From positions 62,001 through 126,000 of the forward strand of contig JAFZUW010000051.1 of assembly GCA_017618195.1 (NCBI GenBank): a DNA stretch of 64,000 bases, read 5' to 3'. Every line of letters starts with the position of its first letter. The first letter of the stretch is position 1. The stretch is from Lachnospiraceae bacterium. Lineage in GTDB: Bacteria; Bacillota; Clostridia; Lachnospirales; Lachnospiraceae. The translations under genes were made by a program, and so were the position numbers. Under the pieces are notes generated by a model. That model saw only the letters and a program-made list of their open reading frames with translations. It had not been told where the DNA came from and searched no databases. Positions 16,558 to 26,452 of this stretch are shown piece after piece.

Positions 16558-17322
16558 ATGGACAGCATTAAGGACATTAAAGACCGCCTGAAAGAGGCAT
16601 CAATCAAGGAACTTCCGGCACTGATCGCCGCATATGAAAGCGATGAGCGCGAGGGTGTAAAGAAACTGCTTACGGCGGAACGGAAGCGGATTGCCGCTTA
16701 CGAAGCGGAACTGGCGCGCATGGAGGAGATGTTTCATTACGAGCGCCTCTATCCCGAAGCGGCTTATATCGGCGGAATCGACGAAGTCGGAAGAGGACCT
16801 CTCGCGGGACCGGTTGTCGCGTGCTGCGTGATCCTTCCGAAAGACTGCGATATATTGTATTTGAACGACAGCAAGCAGGTCCCCGAGAAGAAGCGGGAGC
16901 AGCTGTATGAGGAAATCACGAAGAAGGCGGTTGCTTACGGAATCGGCATCGTAAGCCACGAAGTGATCGATGAGATCAACATTCTTCAGGCAACTTACGA
17001 GGCAATGCGTCAGGCAATCGGTTCGATGAAGATAAAACCGGATCATCTGTTGGTCGATGCGGTTAAGATACCGGGGATTACGATCCCGCAAAGAGGCATT
17101 ATCAAAGGCGACGCGAAGAGCGCAAGCATTGCAGCTGCAAGCATTGTGGCAAAGGTGACAAGAGACCGTATGATGACCGAACTAGACGCGAAGTATCCGG
17201 GTTACGGGTTTGCGAAGAACAAGGGTTACGGTTCCGCGGAGCATATCGAAGCGCTTAAAACAATCGGACCGTGCGAAATTCACAGAAGGAGCTTCATCGG
17301 TTCGATCTTAGGCGGACAGTAA
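16558..17322 (+). CDS. rnhB: Ribonuclease HII
   Basis: A 254-residue endonuclease that cuts RNA in RNA-DNA hybrids and at single ribonucleotides. The catalytic core begins GGIDEVGRGPLAGPVV near residue 73 and includes LNDSKQVPEKKRE and LLVDAVKIPG, giving the acidic DEDD set. About 70 N-terminal residues, helical and charged, precede the core, as in Firmicute RNase HII with a substrate-binding extension. It is 68 bases after rbgA, the conserved order. Confidence 0.95.
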   Translation: MDSIKDIKDRLKEASIKELPALIAAYESDEREGVKKLLTAERKRIAAYEAELARMEEMFHYERLYPEAAYIGGIDEVGRGPLAGPVVACCVILPKDCDILYLNDSKQVPEKKREQLYEEITKKAVAYGIGIVSHEVIDEINILQATYEAMRQAIGSMKIKPDHLLVDAVKIPGITIPQRGIIKGDAKSASIAAASIVAKVTRDRMMTELDAKYPGYGFAKNKGYGSAEHIEALKTIGPCEIHRRSFIGSILGGQ

Positions 17323-17346
17323 AACGCAGCGTGGGGGCGCAGGCGT

Positions 17347-17691
17347 ATGAATGAGAGAAGTGTGGGGACACTGACCGAGGAAAGAGCCTCGGAATACATG
17401 ACGAAACAGGGTTATACCGTCTTAGCGCGGAATTACCGGGCAGTAACCGGAGAGATCGATCTGATCACGCAGAGCCCGGACGGAACGATCGTATTTGCCG
17501 AAGTCAAATACCGGCGCTCCGACCGCTACGGACTGCCCGAAGAGGCAGTCAGCTTAAAGAAGCAGGAAACAATCCGCAGAACCGCATTGTGGTACCTGCG
17601 GGAGAGGAAGATGTCACCGGAGACGGCGGTCCGATTTGACGTGATCGCAATGGATACGAACGAGATCCGCTGGTACCGGGACGCATTTTAG
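17347..17691 (+). CDS. YraN family endonuclease-like protein (UPF0102)
   Basis: A 114-residue protein with the restriction-endonuclease-like core GEIDLITQSPDGTIVFAEVK (near 37-56), matching the D-(ExK) arrangement. The family often follows rnhB and is thought to be nuclease-related, but its substrate is unknown. ATG 17347 is 24 bases after rnhB, behind GGGGGCGCAGG, a weak site. The next gene starts three bases after its stop, so translation is probably coupled. Confidence 0.87.
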   Translation: MNERSVGTLTEERASEYMTKQGYTVLARNYRAVTGEIDLITQSPDGTIVFAEVKYRRSDRYGLPEEAVSLKKQETIRRTALWYLRERKMSPETAVRFDVIAMDTNEIRWYRDAF

Positions 17692-17693
17692 GT

Positions 17694-18557
17694 ATGGATA
17701 TCAGATTGAACGCACAATCGAAGCTTGTCGTTTCCGAAGAGGCGGCGTACGTGACGTTTCCGGGATGGAAGGTTCCGAGCAACGTCCGTTACGGGTATTC
17801 GTCGAGGCTTTTCGGACTCAGCAAAGGGATTTATGCGTCCATGAATCTCGGTTTGAACCGCGGCGACGATGCCGATACGGTGCGCGCAAATTATAAGCGT
17901 ATCTGTAAGGCAATCGGGATTCCGGCGGAGCGTGTCGTATTTTCCAAGCAGACGCATCTTTGCAACGTACGGAAGGTTACCGCGAAGGATGCCGGAAACG
18001 GCTTTACAAGAGACAATTCTTTTGAGAATATTGACGCTTTGATGACCGACGAGCCGGGACTTCCGCTCGTGATCTTCACGTCGGACTGCGTTCCGGTGTT
18101 TCTGTGTGATCCGGTGCGGCGCGTGATCGCGCTCGTGCATGCCGGGTGGCGCGGGACGGTTTCCGGTATCGCAAGGGAGACGGTTTTTGCGATGAAGCGC
18201 GAATACGGTTCGGATCCCGCGGATATCGTTGCGGCGGTAGGGCCGTCGATCTGCCGCGAATGTTTTGAAATCGGGCCGGAGGTTGCCGAGGAATTCAAGG
18301 CTTCGTTCGGCGGTGAGGTTGACAGCAGGGACGGAGTGCTGTTTCACGGACAGGGCGACCGTTTCCGTGCGGACCTTTGGAGAGCCAATGAGATAAGGCT
18401 TCTTGAGGCAGGCGTTAAGAAGGAGCGCATAACGATGTCGGGGCTTTGTACGATGTGCCGGCCGGAGCTGTTCTTCTCGCACCGCGCGACCAACGGACAG
18501 CGCGGATCCAATGCGGGCTTTTTGATGTTAGACGAGGTGTGGAATGAAGAACCATGA
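17694..18557 (+). CDS. pgeF: PgeF/YfiH-type purine nucleoside phosphorylase (laccase-domain family)
   Basis: A 287-residue member of the DUF152 'multicopper polyphenol oxidoreductase' family, now known to act as purine nucleoside phosphorylases/adenosine deaminases and linked to peptidoglycan editing. Conserved metal and active-site segments are visible: SKQTHLCNVR, TSDCVPVFLCDP, VHAGWRGTVSGIA, GPSICRECFEIG, SGLCTMCRPELF and RGSNAGFLML. The N-terminal ~40 residues are variable. It overlaps the next gene by 14 bases. Confidence 0.88.
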   Translation: MDIRLNAQSKLVVSEEAAYVTFPGWKVPSNVRYGYSSRLFGLSKGIYASMNLGLNRGDDADTVRANYKRICKAIGIPAERVVFSKQTHLCNVRKVTAKDAGNGFTRDNSFENIDALMTDEPGLPLVIFTSDCVPVFLCDPVRRVIALVHAGWRGTVSGIARETVFAMKREYGSDPADIVAAVGPSICRECFEIGPEVAEEFKASFGGEVDSRDGVLFHGQGDRFRADLWRANEIRLLEAGVKKERITMSGLCTMCRPELFFSHRATNGQRGSNAGFLMLDEVWNEEP

Positions 18558-19854
18558 GCACCGGATCGTCGACGTGCTTCCGGACGGACCGTGCGGAAAT
18601 ACAGGCATACAAGCCGGGGATTACCTGCTTGCGGTTAACGGAAGAACGATCATTGACATACTGGATTATCATTTTGAGGAACTCGGGGAAGAGCTGACGC
18701 TCACGATCCGTCATGAGGACGGAACCGTCGAGGACTATGAGATCGAGAAGGACGAGGACGAGGAGATCGGTCTTGTCTATGCGGAATCGCTGATGGACGA
18801 TTACCGTTCATGCAGAAACCGCTGCATCTTCTGTTTCATCGACCAGATGCCCCCGGGAATGCGCGAAACGCTGTATTTTAAGGATGATGATACGCGTCTG
18901 TCCTTCCTGCAGGGCAATTACGTCACGATGACCAACGTCAGCGAGGAAGAGATCGAGCGTATATGCTATTACAAGCTTTCCCCAATCAACGTGTCGGTTC
19001 ATACTACCAACCCCGAGCTTCGAAGAAGAATGCTCTGCAACCGCTTTGCGGGCGAGATCTTAACGAAGCTTGACCGTTTGAAGGAAGCCGGCATTACGAT
19101 GAACGGCCAGGTCGTTTTGGTAAAAGGCGTAAACGACGGAGCGGAGCTCGAGCGGACGATCCACGACCTGACGGCTTATCTGCCGAACATGCAGAGCTTA
19201 AGCATCGTTCCGGTCGGACTTACAAAGTTCCGCGACAAGCTTCCGAAGCTGGAACCATTTGAGAAGGAAGATGCGAAGGAAGTGCTCGGGCTGATCCGCA
19301 AATGGCAGGGCATATGCCGCGAGTATTTCGGCACGAACTTCGTTTATGCGAGTGACGAATGGTATCTTGTTGCCGGAGAGGACCTTCCCGGAGAGGAAGA
19401 CTATGAAGGCTACCCGCAGATTGAGAACGGTGTCGGAATGATCCGTTCGCTTGTGACGGAAGTGCATGAGGTCGTTGACCAGGCGGCCGGAGATGACCGG
19501 AAGAGGACGCTGACGATCGCGACCGGCAAGCTTGCAGCGCCGACGATCCGCGAATTATGCGGTTACGTCGCTACGAAATTCCCGAACATTTCGGTCAACG
19601 TCGTTGCGATCCGGAATGACTTCTTCGGGGAACGCATTACGGTTTCGGGGCTATTAACCGGGACGGACATCATTGCGCAGCTTAAGGACGTTCCGCTCGG
19701 GGACCGGCTGATCCTGCCGCAGAACCTTTTACGAAGCGGCGAAGACGTACTCCTTGACGATATGACGGTCGGTGATATCGAAAAGGCGCTCGGAATCAAC
19801 ATCAGAATATCAAAAGCGACCGGGAGAGACTTCCTGGACAGCTTGACAGAATAG
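18544..19854 (+). CDS. DUF512 radical-SAM-like protein with N-terminal PDZ domain
   Basis: A 436-residue protein. A PDZ-like domain (HRIVDVLPDGPCGNTGIQAGD, about 5-70) is followed by a cysteine cluster C90-x3-C94-x2-C97 (CRNRCIFCF), the radical-SAM [4Fe-4S] signature. DUF512 follows, with LPGEEDYEGYPQIENGVGM near 280-298. The family is widespread in Firmicutes and cyanobacteria and often sits next to der, as here. Its reaction is not established. ATG 18544 overlaps the end of pgeF, so it is translationally coupled. Confidence 0.9.
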   Translation: MKNHEHRIVDVLPDGPCGNTGIQAGDYLLAVNGRTIIDILDYHFEELGEELTLTIRHEDGTVEDYEIEKDEDEEIGLVYAESLMDDYRSCRNRCIFCFIDQMPPGMRETLYFKDDDTRLSFLQGNYVTMTNVSEEEIERICYYKLSPINVSVHTTNPELRRRMLCNRFAGEILTKLDRLKEAGITMNGQVVLVKGVNDGAELERTIHDLTAYLPNMQSLSIVPVGLTKFRDKLPKLEPFEKEDAKEVLGLIRKWQGICREYFGTNFVYASDEWYLVAGEDLPGEEDYEGYPQIENGVGMIRSLVTEVHEVVDQAAGDDRKRTLTIATGKLAAPTIRELCGYVATKFPNISVNVVAIRNDFFGERITVSGLLTGTDIIAQLKDVPLGDRLILPQNLLRSGEDVLLDDMTVGDIEKALGINIRISKATGRDFLDSLTE

Positions 19855-19865
19855 GAGTGAGGCAT

Positions 19866-21194
19866 TTGAGGAAACCGATTGTTGCCGTTGTAGGCAGACC
19901 GAATGTCGGCAAATCCACACTGTTCAACGCCCTTGCAGGCGAGAAGATCAGTATCGTGGAAGACATTCCCGGTGTAACCAGAGACCGTATCTATGCAGAC
20001 GTGTCCTGGCTGAATTACCGGTTTACTTTGATCGATACCGGCGGTATTGAACCGGAATCGAAAGACGTGATTCTCGCGCAGATGCGTGAGCAGGCACAGG
20101 CCGCAATTGATTCTGCAGACGTGATCATTTTCCTGACGGACGTGCGTCAGGGTCTTGTGGACGCGGATCATAAGGTTGCGGACATGCTCCGCCGTTCGCA
20201 CAAGCCGGTTGTGCTTGTCGTAAATAAGGTGGACAGCTTTGAAAAATTCCAAAACGACGTATACGAGTTCTATAACCTCGGACTCGGCGATCCGTTCCCG
20301 GTTTCGGCGGCTTCGCTGCTCGGTTTCGGCGACATGCTCGACCGGGTTACGGAACTGTTTCCGAAGTTCGACGGCGAGATCGAAGAGGATACGAGACCGA
20401 AGATCGCGATCGTCGGAAAGCCCAATGTCGGTAAAAGTTCGATCGTCAACCGTCTTCTCGGAGAAGACCGCGTGATCGTATCGGATATTGCCGGAACGAC
20501 GCGTGACGCGATCGATACGCCGGTGAAGTTTAACGGCAAGGAGTATGTACTGATCGATACCGCGGGTCTTCGCCGCAAGGCCAAGATTCACGAGAACATC
20601 GAGAAATACAGTATTGTCCGTACCGTAAGCGCGGTAAAGCGTGCTGACGTCGTCGTGGTCGTGATCGATGCGACCGAGGGCGTGACCGAACAGGACGCCA
20701 AGATCGCCGGAATCGCCCACAACGAAGGCAAGGGCATCATCATTGCCGTCAACAAATGGGACGCCGTCGAGAAGGACGACCATACGATCTACAAGCAGAC
20801 GGAGGACATCCGCCAGATCCTTTCATTTACCCCTTACGCGGAGATTCTGTTCCTCTCCGCACTGACGGGGCAGCGCCTGCCGAAACTTTACGAGGCGGCG
20901 GAAAAGGTCATCGAGAACCAGAACAAGCGGATCGGTACCGGCGTTCTGAACGAGATCATGATGGAAGCAACGGCGCTTCAGCAGCCGCCGAGCGACAAGG
21001 GCCGCAGGCTGAAGCTGTTCTACATTACGCAGGTTTCCGTGAAGCCGCCGACTTTCGTTATCTTCGTTAACGATAAAAAGCTCATGCATTATTCCTACGT
21101 GCGGTATCTCGAGAACCGCATCCGGGATGCGTTCGGATTTGACGGAACTTCTTTGAAGTTCATAATCCGCGAGCGCGACGAAGAGAAGAAATAA
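19866..21194 (+). CDS. der: Ribosome-associated GTPase Der (EngA)
   Basis: A 442-residue protein with two consecutive GTPase domains and a C-terminal KH-like domain, acting in 50S assembly. G1 motifs are GRPNVGKSTLFN at the N-terminus and GKPNVGKSSIVN near residue 183; each is followed by DTGG/DTAG and NKVD/NKWD. I chose TTG 19866 because AGGAG at 19853-19857 lies 8 bases upstream and it gives the family N-terminus RKPIVAVVGRPN. A GTG at 19857 is in frame but overlaps that ribosome site. Confidence 0.95.
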   Translation: MRKPIVAVVGRPNVGKSTLFNALAGEKISIVEDIPGVTRDRIYADVSWLNYRFTLIDTGGIEPESKDVILAQMREQAQAAIDSADVIIFLTDVRQGLVDADHKVADMLRRSHKPVVLVVNKVDSFEKFQNDVYEFYNLGLGDPFPVSAASLLGFGDMLDRVTELFPKFDGEIEEDTRPKIAIVGKPNVGKSSIVNRLLGEDRVIVSDIAGTTRDAIDTPVKFNGKEYVLIDTAGLRRKAKIHENIEKYSIVRTVSAVKRADVVVVVIDATEGVTEQDAKIAGIAHNEGKGIIIAVNKWDAVEKDDHTIYKQTEDIRQILSFTPYAEILFLSALTGQRLPKLYEAAEKVIENQNKRIGTGVLNEIMMEATALQQPPSDKGRRLKLFYITQVSVKPPTFVIFVNDKKLMHYSYVRYLENRIRDAFGFDGTSLKFIIRERDEEKK

Positions 21195-21220
21195 GTACTT
21201 TAGGAAAAGGGGAAACGGTT

Positions 21221-21886
21221 ATGCCGTTCAAAATTGCGTCATGTATCATTGTCGGGTATCTGTGCGGATCGATCTCGACCGGCTATCTGGTCGGCAGACT
21301 CCATCATTTTGATATCCGGAATTACGGAAGCGGGAACGCGGGCGCGACCAATGCGACGCGTACGCTCGGAAAGAAGGCGGGGCTCCTGGTTCTGCTGTGC
21401 GACCTCTTAAAGGTCATGATCCCGGCTTCCATTGTTCACTACGGAATCTTCGCGGGAGAGGATTATGCAACGCTTCTCTGCGAAATCACCGGTTTCGCCG
21501 GAGTGCTCGGCCACAACTATCCGGTATGGCTGCACTTTAAAGGCGGCAAAGGAATCGCGTCGACGGGCGGCGCGATGCTCGCGACCGATTTCTGGATCGC
21601 TGCATTTATCCCGGTCTTTATCGCGATCGTGGCGATAACGAAATACGTATCGCTCGGATCGATGTTCGTCGTATTTCTGTATCCGGTGTTCCTCGGAATC
21701 ACCCGGTACGGCGACCCGTATTACTTGCCTATGCTGATCATTGCCTGCCTGTTTACGGCGTCGGGCGTCTTCACACACCGCAAGAACATTCAAAGACTTT
21801 TAAACGGCACGGAACGAAAGTTCGGGCAGAAGGTGGAAGTCCCTGCCGAAGCCGTAATTGCAACTGAAAAGGAGACACAAGCATGA
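21221..21886 (+). CDS. plsY: Acyl-phosphate:glycerol-3-phosphate acyltransferase PlsY
   Basis: A 221-residue membrane enzyme that puts the first acyl chain on glycerol-3-phosphate. It shows the three PlsY motifs: GSISTGYLVGR (with GSGNAGATNATR), GHNYPVWLHFKGGKGIAST and LLNGTERK-like C-terminal residues. About five membrane helices are evident. The C-terminal tail after residue 200 is longer than in many homologues. It overlaps gpsA by four bases, so the two steps (making and acylating G3P) are coupled. Confidence 0.95.
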   Translation: MPFKIASCIIVGYLCGSISTGYLVGRLHHFDIRNYGSGNAGATNATRTLGKKAGLLVLLCDLLKVMIPASIVHYGIFAGEDYATLLCEITGFAGVLGHNYPVWLHFKGGKGIASTGGAMLATDFWIAAFIPVFIAIVAITKYVSLGSMFVVFLYPVFLGITRYGDPYYLPMLIIACLFTASGVFTHRKNIQRLLNGTERKFGQKVEVPAEAVIATEKETQA

Positions 21887-22893
21887 GAAAAGTAAGCGTA
21901 CTCGGAGCCGGTACCTGGGGTACCGCACTGGCTATCCAGCTGGCGGAAAATGATAACGAGGTTACCCTTTGGAGCAAACTCCCGAAGGAAATCGACGCGC
22001 TCCGTGCGGACCGGAAGAACGTTCCGAACCTGCCGGATGCCGTACTGCAGGACAGCGTCATTTTAACGACCGACCTGAAGGAAGCATGCACCGGCAAGGA
22101 CCTTATCGTATTTGCCGTAGCATCGCCTTATGTACGGGCAACGGCCAACGAGGCGAAGGCGTTCATTCCGGACGGGCAGGTCATCGTCAATGTGGCAAAG
22201 GGTATCGAAGAGAGCACGATGATGACGCTGACGGAAGTTATCAGCGACGTTATGCCGAACGCGGAAACGGCGGTTCTTTCCGGACCGAGCCATGCGGAAG
22301 AGGTCGGACGCGACATCCCGACCGCAGTCGTTGTCGGAGCAAAGCGTCATGAGACCGCTGTGATGATTCAGGATACGTTCATGAACGATTATTTTCGCAT
22401 CTACATCAATCCGGACGTGATCGGCATCGAGCTCGGCGGCTCCCTAAAGAACGTTATCGCGCTTGCCGCGGGCGTTGTTGACGGACTCGGGCTCGGCGAC
22501 AATACGAAGGCCGCTCTGATGACGAGAGGACTTACGGAGATCAGCCGTCTCGGCGTAGCGATGGGCGGAAATCTCGAGACGTTCCTCGGACTTTCCGGAA
22601 TGGGAGATCTGATCGTAACCTGTACGAGCACGCACAGCCGTAACCACAACGCCGGCTATCTGATCGGTAAAGGATACACGATGCAGGCGGCAATGGACGA
22701 AGTAAAGCAGGTTGTGGAGGGCGTTTATTCCGCGAAGGCGGCTCTGCTTCTTGCAAAGAAATACAATGTGGAAATGCCGATCGTTGAGCAGGTCAACAAG
22801 GTGCTGTTTGAGGGTAGAACCGCTCAGGAAGCACTCGATGATCTCTTTACGAGAGCAAGACAGGAAGAAGTCAATTGGAGTAACGGAAAGTAA
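21883..22893 (+). CDS. gpsA: Glycerol-3-phosphate dehydrogenase [NAD(P)+]
   Basis: A 336-residue cytoplasmic enzyme reducing dihydroxyacetone phosphate to sn-glycerol-3-phosphate. The Rossmann start VLGAGTWGTALAIQLAEN, the VNVAKGIEESTM segment, SGPSHAEEV and the catalytic GGSLKNVIALAAGVVDGLGLGDNT region are all present. Length is standard. ATGA overlap with plsY and GGAGACACAAGC upstream support the start. It feeds plsY directly. Confidence 0.97.
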   Translation: MRKVSVLGAGTWGTALAIQLAENDNEVTLWSKLPKEIDALRADRKNVPNLPDAVLQDSVILTTDLKEACTGKDLIVFAVASPYVRATANEAKAFIPDGQVIVNVAKGIEESTMMTLTEVISDVMPNAETAVLSGPSHAEEVGRDIPTAVVVGAKRHETAVMIQDTFMNDYFRIYINPDVIGIELGGSLKNVIALAAGVVDGLGLGDNTKAALMTRGLTEISRLGVAMGGNLETFLGLSGMGDLIVTCTSTHSRNHNAGYLIGKGYTMQAAMDEVKQVVEGVYSAKAALLLAKKYNVEMPIVEQVNKVLFEGRTAQEALDDLFTRARQEEVNWSNGK

Positions 22894-22919
22894 TCCGTAT
22901 TCCCCATTGAGGATTTGGA

Positions 22920-23726
22920 ATGAAACGATGGATTTTAGTCGGTGAGATCATTATTATCGGCATATTGATAACGCTGATACTTCTGGATTTCACCGGAGTC
23001 GGCCGTAAGAACCGAAAACAACTGAGTGAGATCGATCACGCTTCGCAGCTGACCCCCGGAGGGGAAGTGGTGACGCCGGGGAACGACGACCTTATATACC
23101 ACAAGGTTGGAAACGAACTGGTTCCTCCGACGCCTACCCCGACGCCGACGCCGATCCCTCCTACCCCGACTCCGACGTTAAGTCCGGAGCAGCGGGTAAT
23201 CCAGGATGCGATTGACAGCGCGTTCGCGTATACGATTCCGGAGGGCATCGCATTTGCCGATGTAACCGATTATCTGAGCATCCGGAAAGAACCGGACGGC
23301 AATTCCGTACGGCTCGGATTGATGAATCCGGGCGACAGCTGCATCGTTCAGTCGGTCGGTGACGGCTGGGCATACGTGAAGAGCGGCGCGGTCAAAGGAT
23401 ACTGCAAGGCGGAGTTTCTGATTCTGGGCGAGGACGCCGTCGCGTATGCGAAGGAGCACGTCGTTTATACCGCCAACATTATCGGAAACGTAAACGTGCG
23501 GAGCGAGCCGACAACGCAGGAGGACAACATCATTTCGGCTTTGGAGGTCGGTGCGGTGGTGACCGCTAAGACACCGGCGGTTCGAAGCAAGGACGACCCG
23601 ACGACGCCGCTTTTCGTGGAAGTGGAGTTAAAGGACGGGCGTACCGGATACATAGCAAGCAACAAAGCGGACATTACTTATTCCTGGCCGGCCGGACGCG
23701 CGATCGATGACCGGAAGGAACAATAA
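22920..23726 (+). CDS. Membrane-anchored protein with two SH3b domains
   Basis: A 268-residue exported protein. A single N-terminal membrane helix (about 5-23, ILVGEIIIIGILITLILL) is followed by a low-complexity linker PTPTPTPTPIPPTPTPT near 64-81. Two bacterial SH3 domains follow: DYLSIRKEPDGNSVRLG (about 120-175) and GNVNVRSEPTTQEDNII (about 190-260), the NVR-EP motif being typical. SH3b domains usually bind peptidoglycan or its peptides. There is no catalytic domain, so a wall-binding or sensing role is inferred. It starts 26 bases after gpsA. Confidence 0.87.
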   Translation: MKRWILVGEIIIIGILITLILLDFTGVGRKNRKQLSEIDHASQLTPGGEVVTPGNDDLIYHKVGNELVPPTPTPTPTPIPPTPTPTLSPEQRVIQDAIDSAFAYTIPEGIAFADVTDYLSIRKEPDGNSVRLGLMNPGDSCIVQSVGDGWAYVKSGAVKGYCKAEFLILGEDAVAYAKEHVVYTANIIGNVNVRSEPTTQEDNIISALEVGAVVTAKTPAVRSKDDPTTPLFVEVELKDGRTGYIASNKADITYSWPAGRAIDDRKEQ

Positions 23727-23757
23727 AACCCGTGTAATAAAAGGAGAAAGAACGATT

Positions 23758-24840
23758 ATGGATATGACACTCAGGTGGTACGGAAAGGATATGGACAGCG
23801 TAACCCTTTCCCAGATCCGCCAGATTCCCGGCGTAACGGGAGTCATCTCTTCGCTGCATAAGGTACCGTGCGGAGTTGCATGGACGTATGAGCAGGTAAA
23901 GGAGCTGAAGGACGAGGTTGAGGCTTCGGGACTTAAGCTTCTCGGAATCGAAAGCATCAATGTGCACGAGGACATCAAGCTCGGTGCACCGACGAGAGAC
24001 ATGTATATCGAGAATTACTGCAAGTCTCTGGAGGCATGCGGTAAGAACGACATTCACCTCGTATGTTACAACTTCATGCCGATCTTCGACTGGACGAGAA
24101 CCGACCTCGCAATGCCGCTTCCGGACGGTTCCAACGCGCTTGCTTACGACTCGAACCTGATCGACGGAATTGACCCGAATACGATGTTCGAACGCATGGA
24201 AAACGCAAGCGGCGGATTTATCCTTCCCGGCTGGGAGCCTGAACGCAAGGACGAGATCAAAGAGCTTTTCGAGAAATATAAGGGCGTTACCGCGGACGAT
24301 CTGATGAACAACTTTAAGTACTTTCTCGACGGCATCATGCCGACCTGTGAAAAGTATCAGATCAAGATGGCGGTGCATCCGGACGATCCCGCGTGGAGCG
24401 TATTCGGACTTCCGCGTATCGTAACGAGCGAGAAGGCTCTTGAAAAGATCGCGTCGCTCAATCCGAGCATCTATAACGGTTTCACGCTCTGCACCGGTTC
24501 TCTCGGTTCGAACCTTGAGAACAATCTGCCGCAGGTAATCCGCAATCCGAAGATTGCGCCGCGTATTCATTTTGCACACCTTCGTAACATTAAGTTCGAG
24601 GCGCCCGGCGTATTCCACGAGAGCAGCCATTTAAGCTCGGACGGAAACTTCGACATGTACGAGATCGTAAAAGCACTCTCTGACATCGGATTTGACGGCG
24701 TAACGAGACCCGACCACGGACGTATGATCTGGGGCGAGCAGGCAAGACCGGGCTACGGCCTCTATGACCGCGCACTCGGCGTTGCTTATCTGAACGGTTT
24801 GTGGGAAGCCATCAAGAAGAGCGGCAAAGGAGATAAGTAA
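23758..24840 (+). CDS. uxuA: Mannonate dehydratase
   Basis: A 360-residue TIM-barrel enzyme that dehydrates D-mannonate to 2-keto-3-deoxy-D-gluconate. Family features include the N-terminus MDMTLRWYGKDMDSVTL, SSLHKVPCGVAW, VHPDDPAWSVFGLPRIV and HFAHLRNIKF, with the C-terminal DHGRMIWGEQARPGYGLYDRA. ATG 23758 was chosen because AAGGAGAAAG at 23741-23750 precedes it and it matches the family start. It overlaps uxuB by one base, so they form an operon. Confidence 0.95.
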   Translation: MDMTLRWYGKDMDSVTLSQIRQIPGVTGVISSLHKVPCGVAWTYEQVKELKDEVEASGLKLLGIESINVHEDIKLGAPTRDMYIENYCKSLEACGKNDIHLVCYNFMPIFDWTRTDLAMPLPDGSNALAYDSNLIDGIDPNTMFERMENASGGFILPGWEPERKDEIKELFEKYKGVTADDLMNNFKYFLDGIMPTCEKYQIKMAVHPDDPAWSVFGLPRIVTSEKALEKIASLNPSIYNGFTLCTGSLGSNLENNLPQVIRNPKIAPRIHFAHLRNIKFEAPGVFHESSHLSSDGNFDMYEIVKALSDIGFDGVTRPDHGRMIWGEQARPGYGLYDRALGVAYLNGLWEAIKKSGKGDK

Positions 24841-26441
24841 TGAAACTCACACAATACGCACAGCAGGCGGATGCGTTCCGTGCAAAAGGATATGAATTGC
24901 CGGCATATGACCGTGAGGCAATGATCGAGCGTACGAAGAAGAACCCGAACTGGATCCATTTCGGTGCGGGCAACATATTCCGTGCTTTTCCGGCTGCTTT
25001 TTTGGAAGAAATGTTAAACAAAGGGCTTACCGACCGTGGCGTTATCGTGGCGGAAGGCTTTGACTATGAAATAATCGATAAGGCATACCGTCCGTATGAC
25101 AATCTGAGCCTTCTGGCCGTTTTGAAGGCCGACGGAACCGTTACGAAGAAGGTTATCGGAAGCGTAGCGGAGTCCTTGAAGGGCGATATGGAATCGGCTG
25201 ATTTCGACCGCCTGAAGGAGATTTTCCGTGCGCCGGGACTTCAGATGGTAACCTTTACGATCACTGAGAAGGGCTACTCCTTAAAGGGAGCCGACGGAAA
25301 CCTTTCGGGCGTTGCCGCAGGCGACCTCAACGAGCGCGGACTCAAACCGGTTCTCATTATGGGAAAGGTTGCGGTGCTTCTTTACGAGCGCTTCCTTGCG
25401 GGCGCTTATCCGGTTGCGATGTCTTCAATGGACAACTGCTCGCATAACGGCGATAAGCTGAAGGACGCGATCCTTACATACGCAAAGACTTGGGAAGAGC
25501 AGGGCATCGTTAAGAAGGGATTCGTTGATTATCTGAGCGATCCTGGGAAGGTTACGTTCCCTTGGAGCATGATCGACAAGATCACGCCGAGACCCGATGA
25601 CGCGGTACGCGGCATGCTTGAGGCGGACGGCTTTGAGGATACCGATCTGATCATCACGTCCCGTAATACTTATACCGCTCCTTTCGTAAATGCCGAGGAG
25701 ACGCAGTATCTTGCCGTTGAGGATACGTTCCCGAACGGGCGTCCGGCATTTGAAAATGCTGGCGTTATGTATGCGGACCGCGAGACCGTCGACAAGATCG
25801 AGAAGATGAAGGTCTGCACCTGTCTGAACCCGCTTCATACGGCGCTTGCGATTTACGGCTGCATGCTCGGTTATACGAAGATTTCCGAGGAAATGAAGGA
25901 TAAGGAACTCGTTAATCTGATCACGAAGATGGGGTATGTCGAGGCGATGCCTGTCGTTGTCGACCCCGGTATCATCAAGCCCGCCGACTTCATCAACGAC
26001 GTACTGACAAAGCGTCTTCCGAACCCGTTCATGCCCGACGCTCCGCAGCGTATCGCAACCGATACGTCGCAGAAGCTGCCGATCCGTTTCGGCGAAACCT
26101 TGAAGGCATACGGCGCAAAGGGACTGGATTATTCGAAGCTTACGCTGATCCCGCTTGTGCTTGCGGGTTATGCGAGATATTTAAGCGGTATCGATGATGA
26201 GGGCAACGCTTTTGAGCAGTCCTCCGACCCGATGCTTGCGGAACTGAAGAAGACCGTTGCGGGCTATACGCTCGGCGGCGACAATGATTATTCGACGCTT
26301 CGTTCTCTTTATGAGAGAGCGGACGTATTTGCCGTAAATCTGTACGAGACCGGTCTCGGAGACCGCATCGAGCAGATGGTTCGGGAACTTTATGCGGGTA
26401 AGGGAGCAATCCGGAATACCTTGCGGAAGTATTGTGATTGA
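24840..26441 (+). CDS. uxuB: Fructuronate reductase (mannitol dehydrogenase family)
   Basis: A 533-residue NAD(H)-dependent polyol dehydrogenase. The nucleotide-binding N-terminus contains WIHFGAGNIFRAFPAAFLEE; the catalytic domain shows the Lys/Asn motif region VCTCLNPLHTALAIYGCMLG. Its place behind uxuA and the presence of uxaC and kdgK in the window point to D-fructuronate to D-mannonate conversion rather than mannitol or tagaturonate. The TAATG junction couples it to uxuA. A weak GC-rich hairpin (GGCCC/GGGCC, 26453-26473) follows. Confidence 0.88.
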   Translation: MKLTQYAQQADAFRAKGYELPAYDREAMIERTKKNPNWIHFGAGNIFRAFPAAFLEEMLNKGLTDRGVIVAEGFDYEIIDKAYRPYDNLSLLAVLKADGTVTKKVIGSVAESLKGDMESADFDRLKEIFRAPGLQMVTFTITEKGYSLKGADGNLSGVAAGDLNERGLKPVLIMGKVAVLLYERFLAGAYPVAMSSMDNCSHNGDKLKDAILTYAKTWEEQGIVKKGFVDYLSDPGKVTFPWSMIDKITPRPDDAVRGMLEADGFEDTDLIITSRNTYTAPFVNAEETQYLAVEDTFPNGRPAFENAGVMYADRETVDKIEKMKVCTCLNPLHTALAIYGCMLGYTKISEEMKDKELVNLITKMGYVEAMPVVVDPGIIKPADFINDVLTKRLPNPFMPDAPQRIATDTSQKLPIRFGETLKAYGAKGLDYSKLTLIPLVLAGYARYLSGIDDEGNAFEQSSDPMLAELKKTVAGYTLGGDNDYSTLRSLYERADVFAVNLYETGLGDRIEQMVRELYAGKGAIRNTLRKYCD

Positions 26442-26452
26442 TGAAGGAAAGG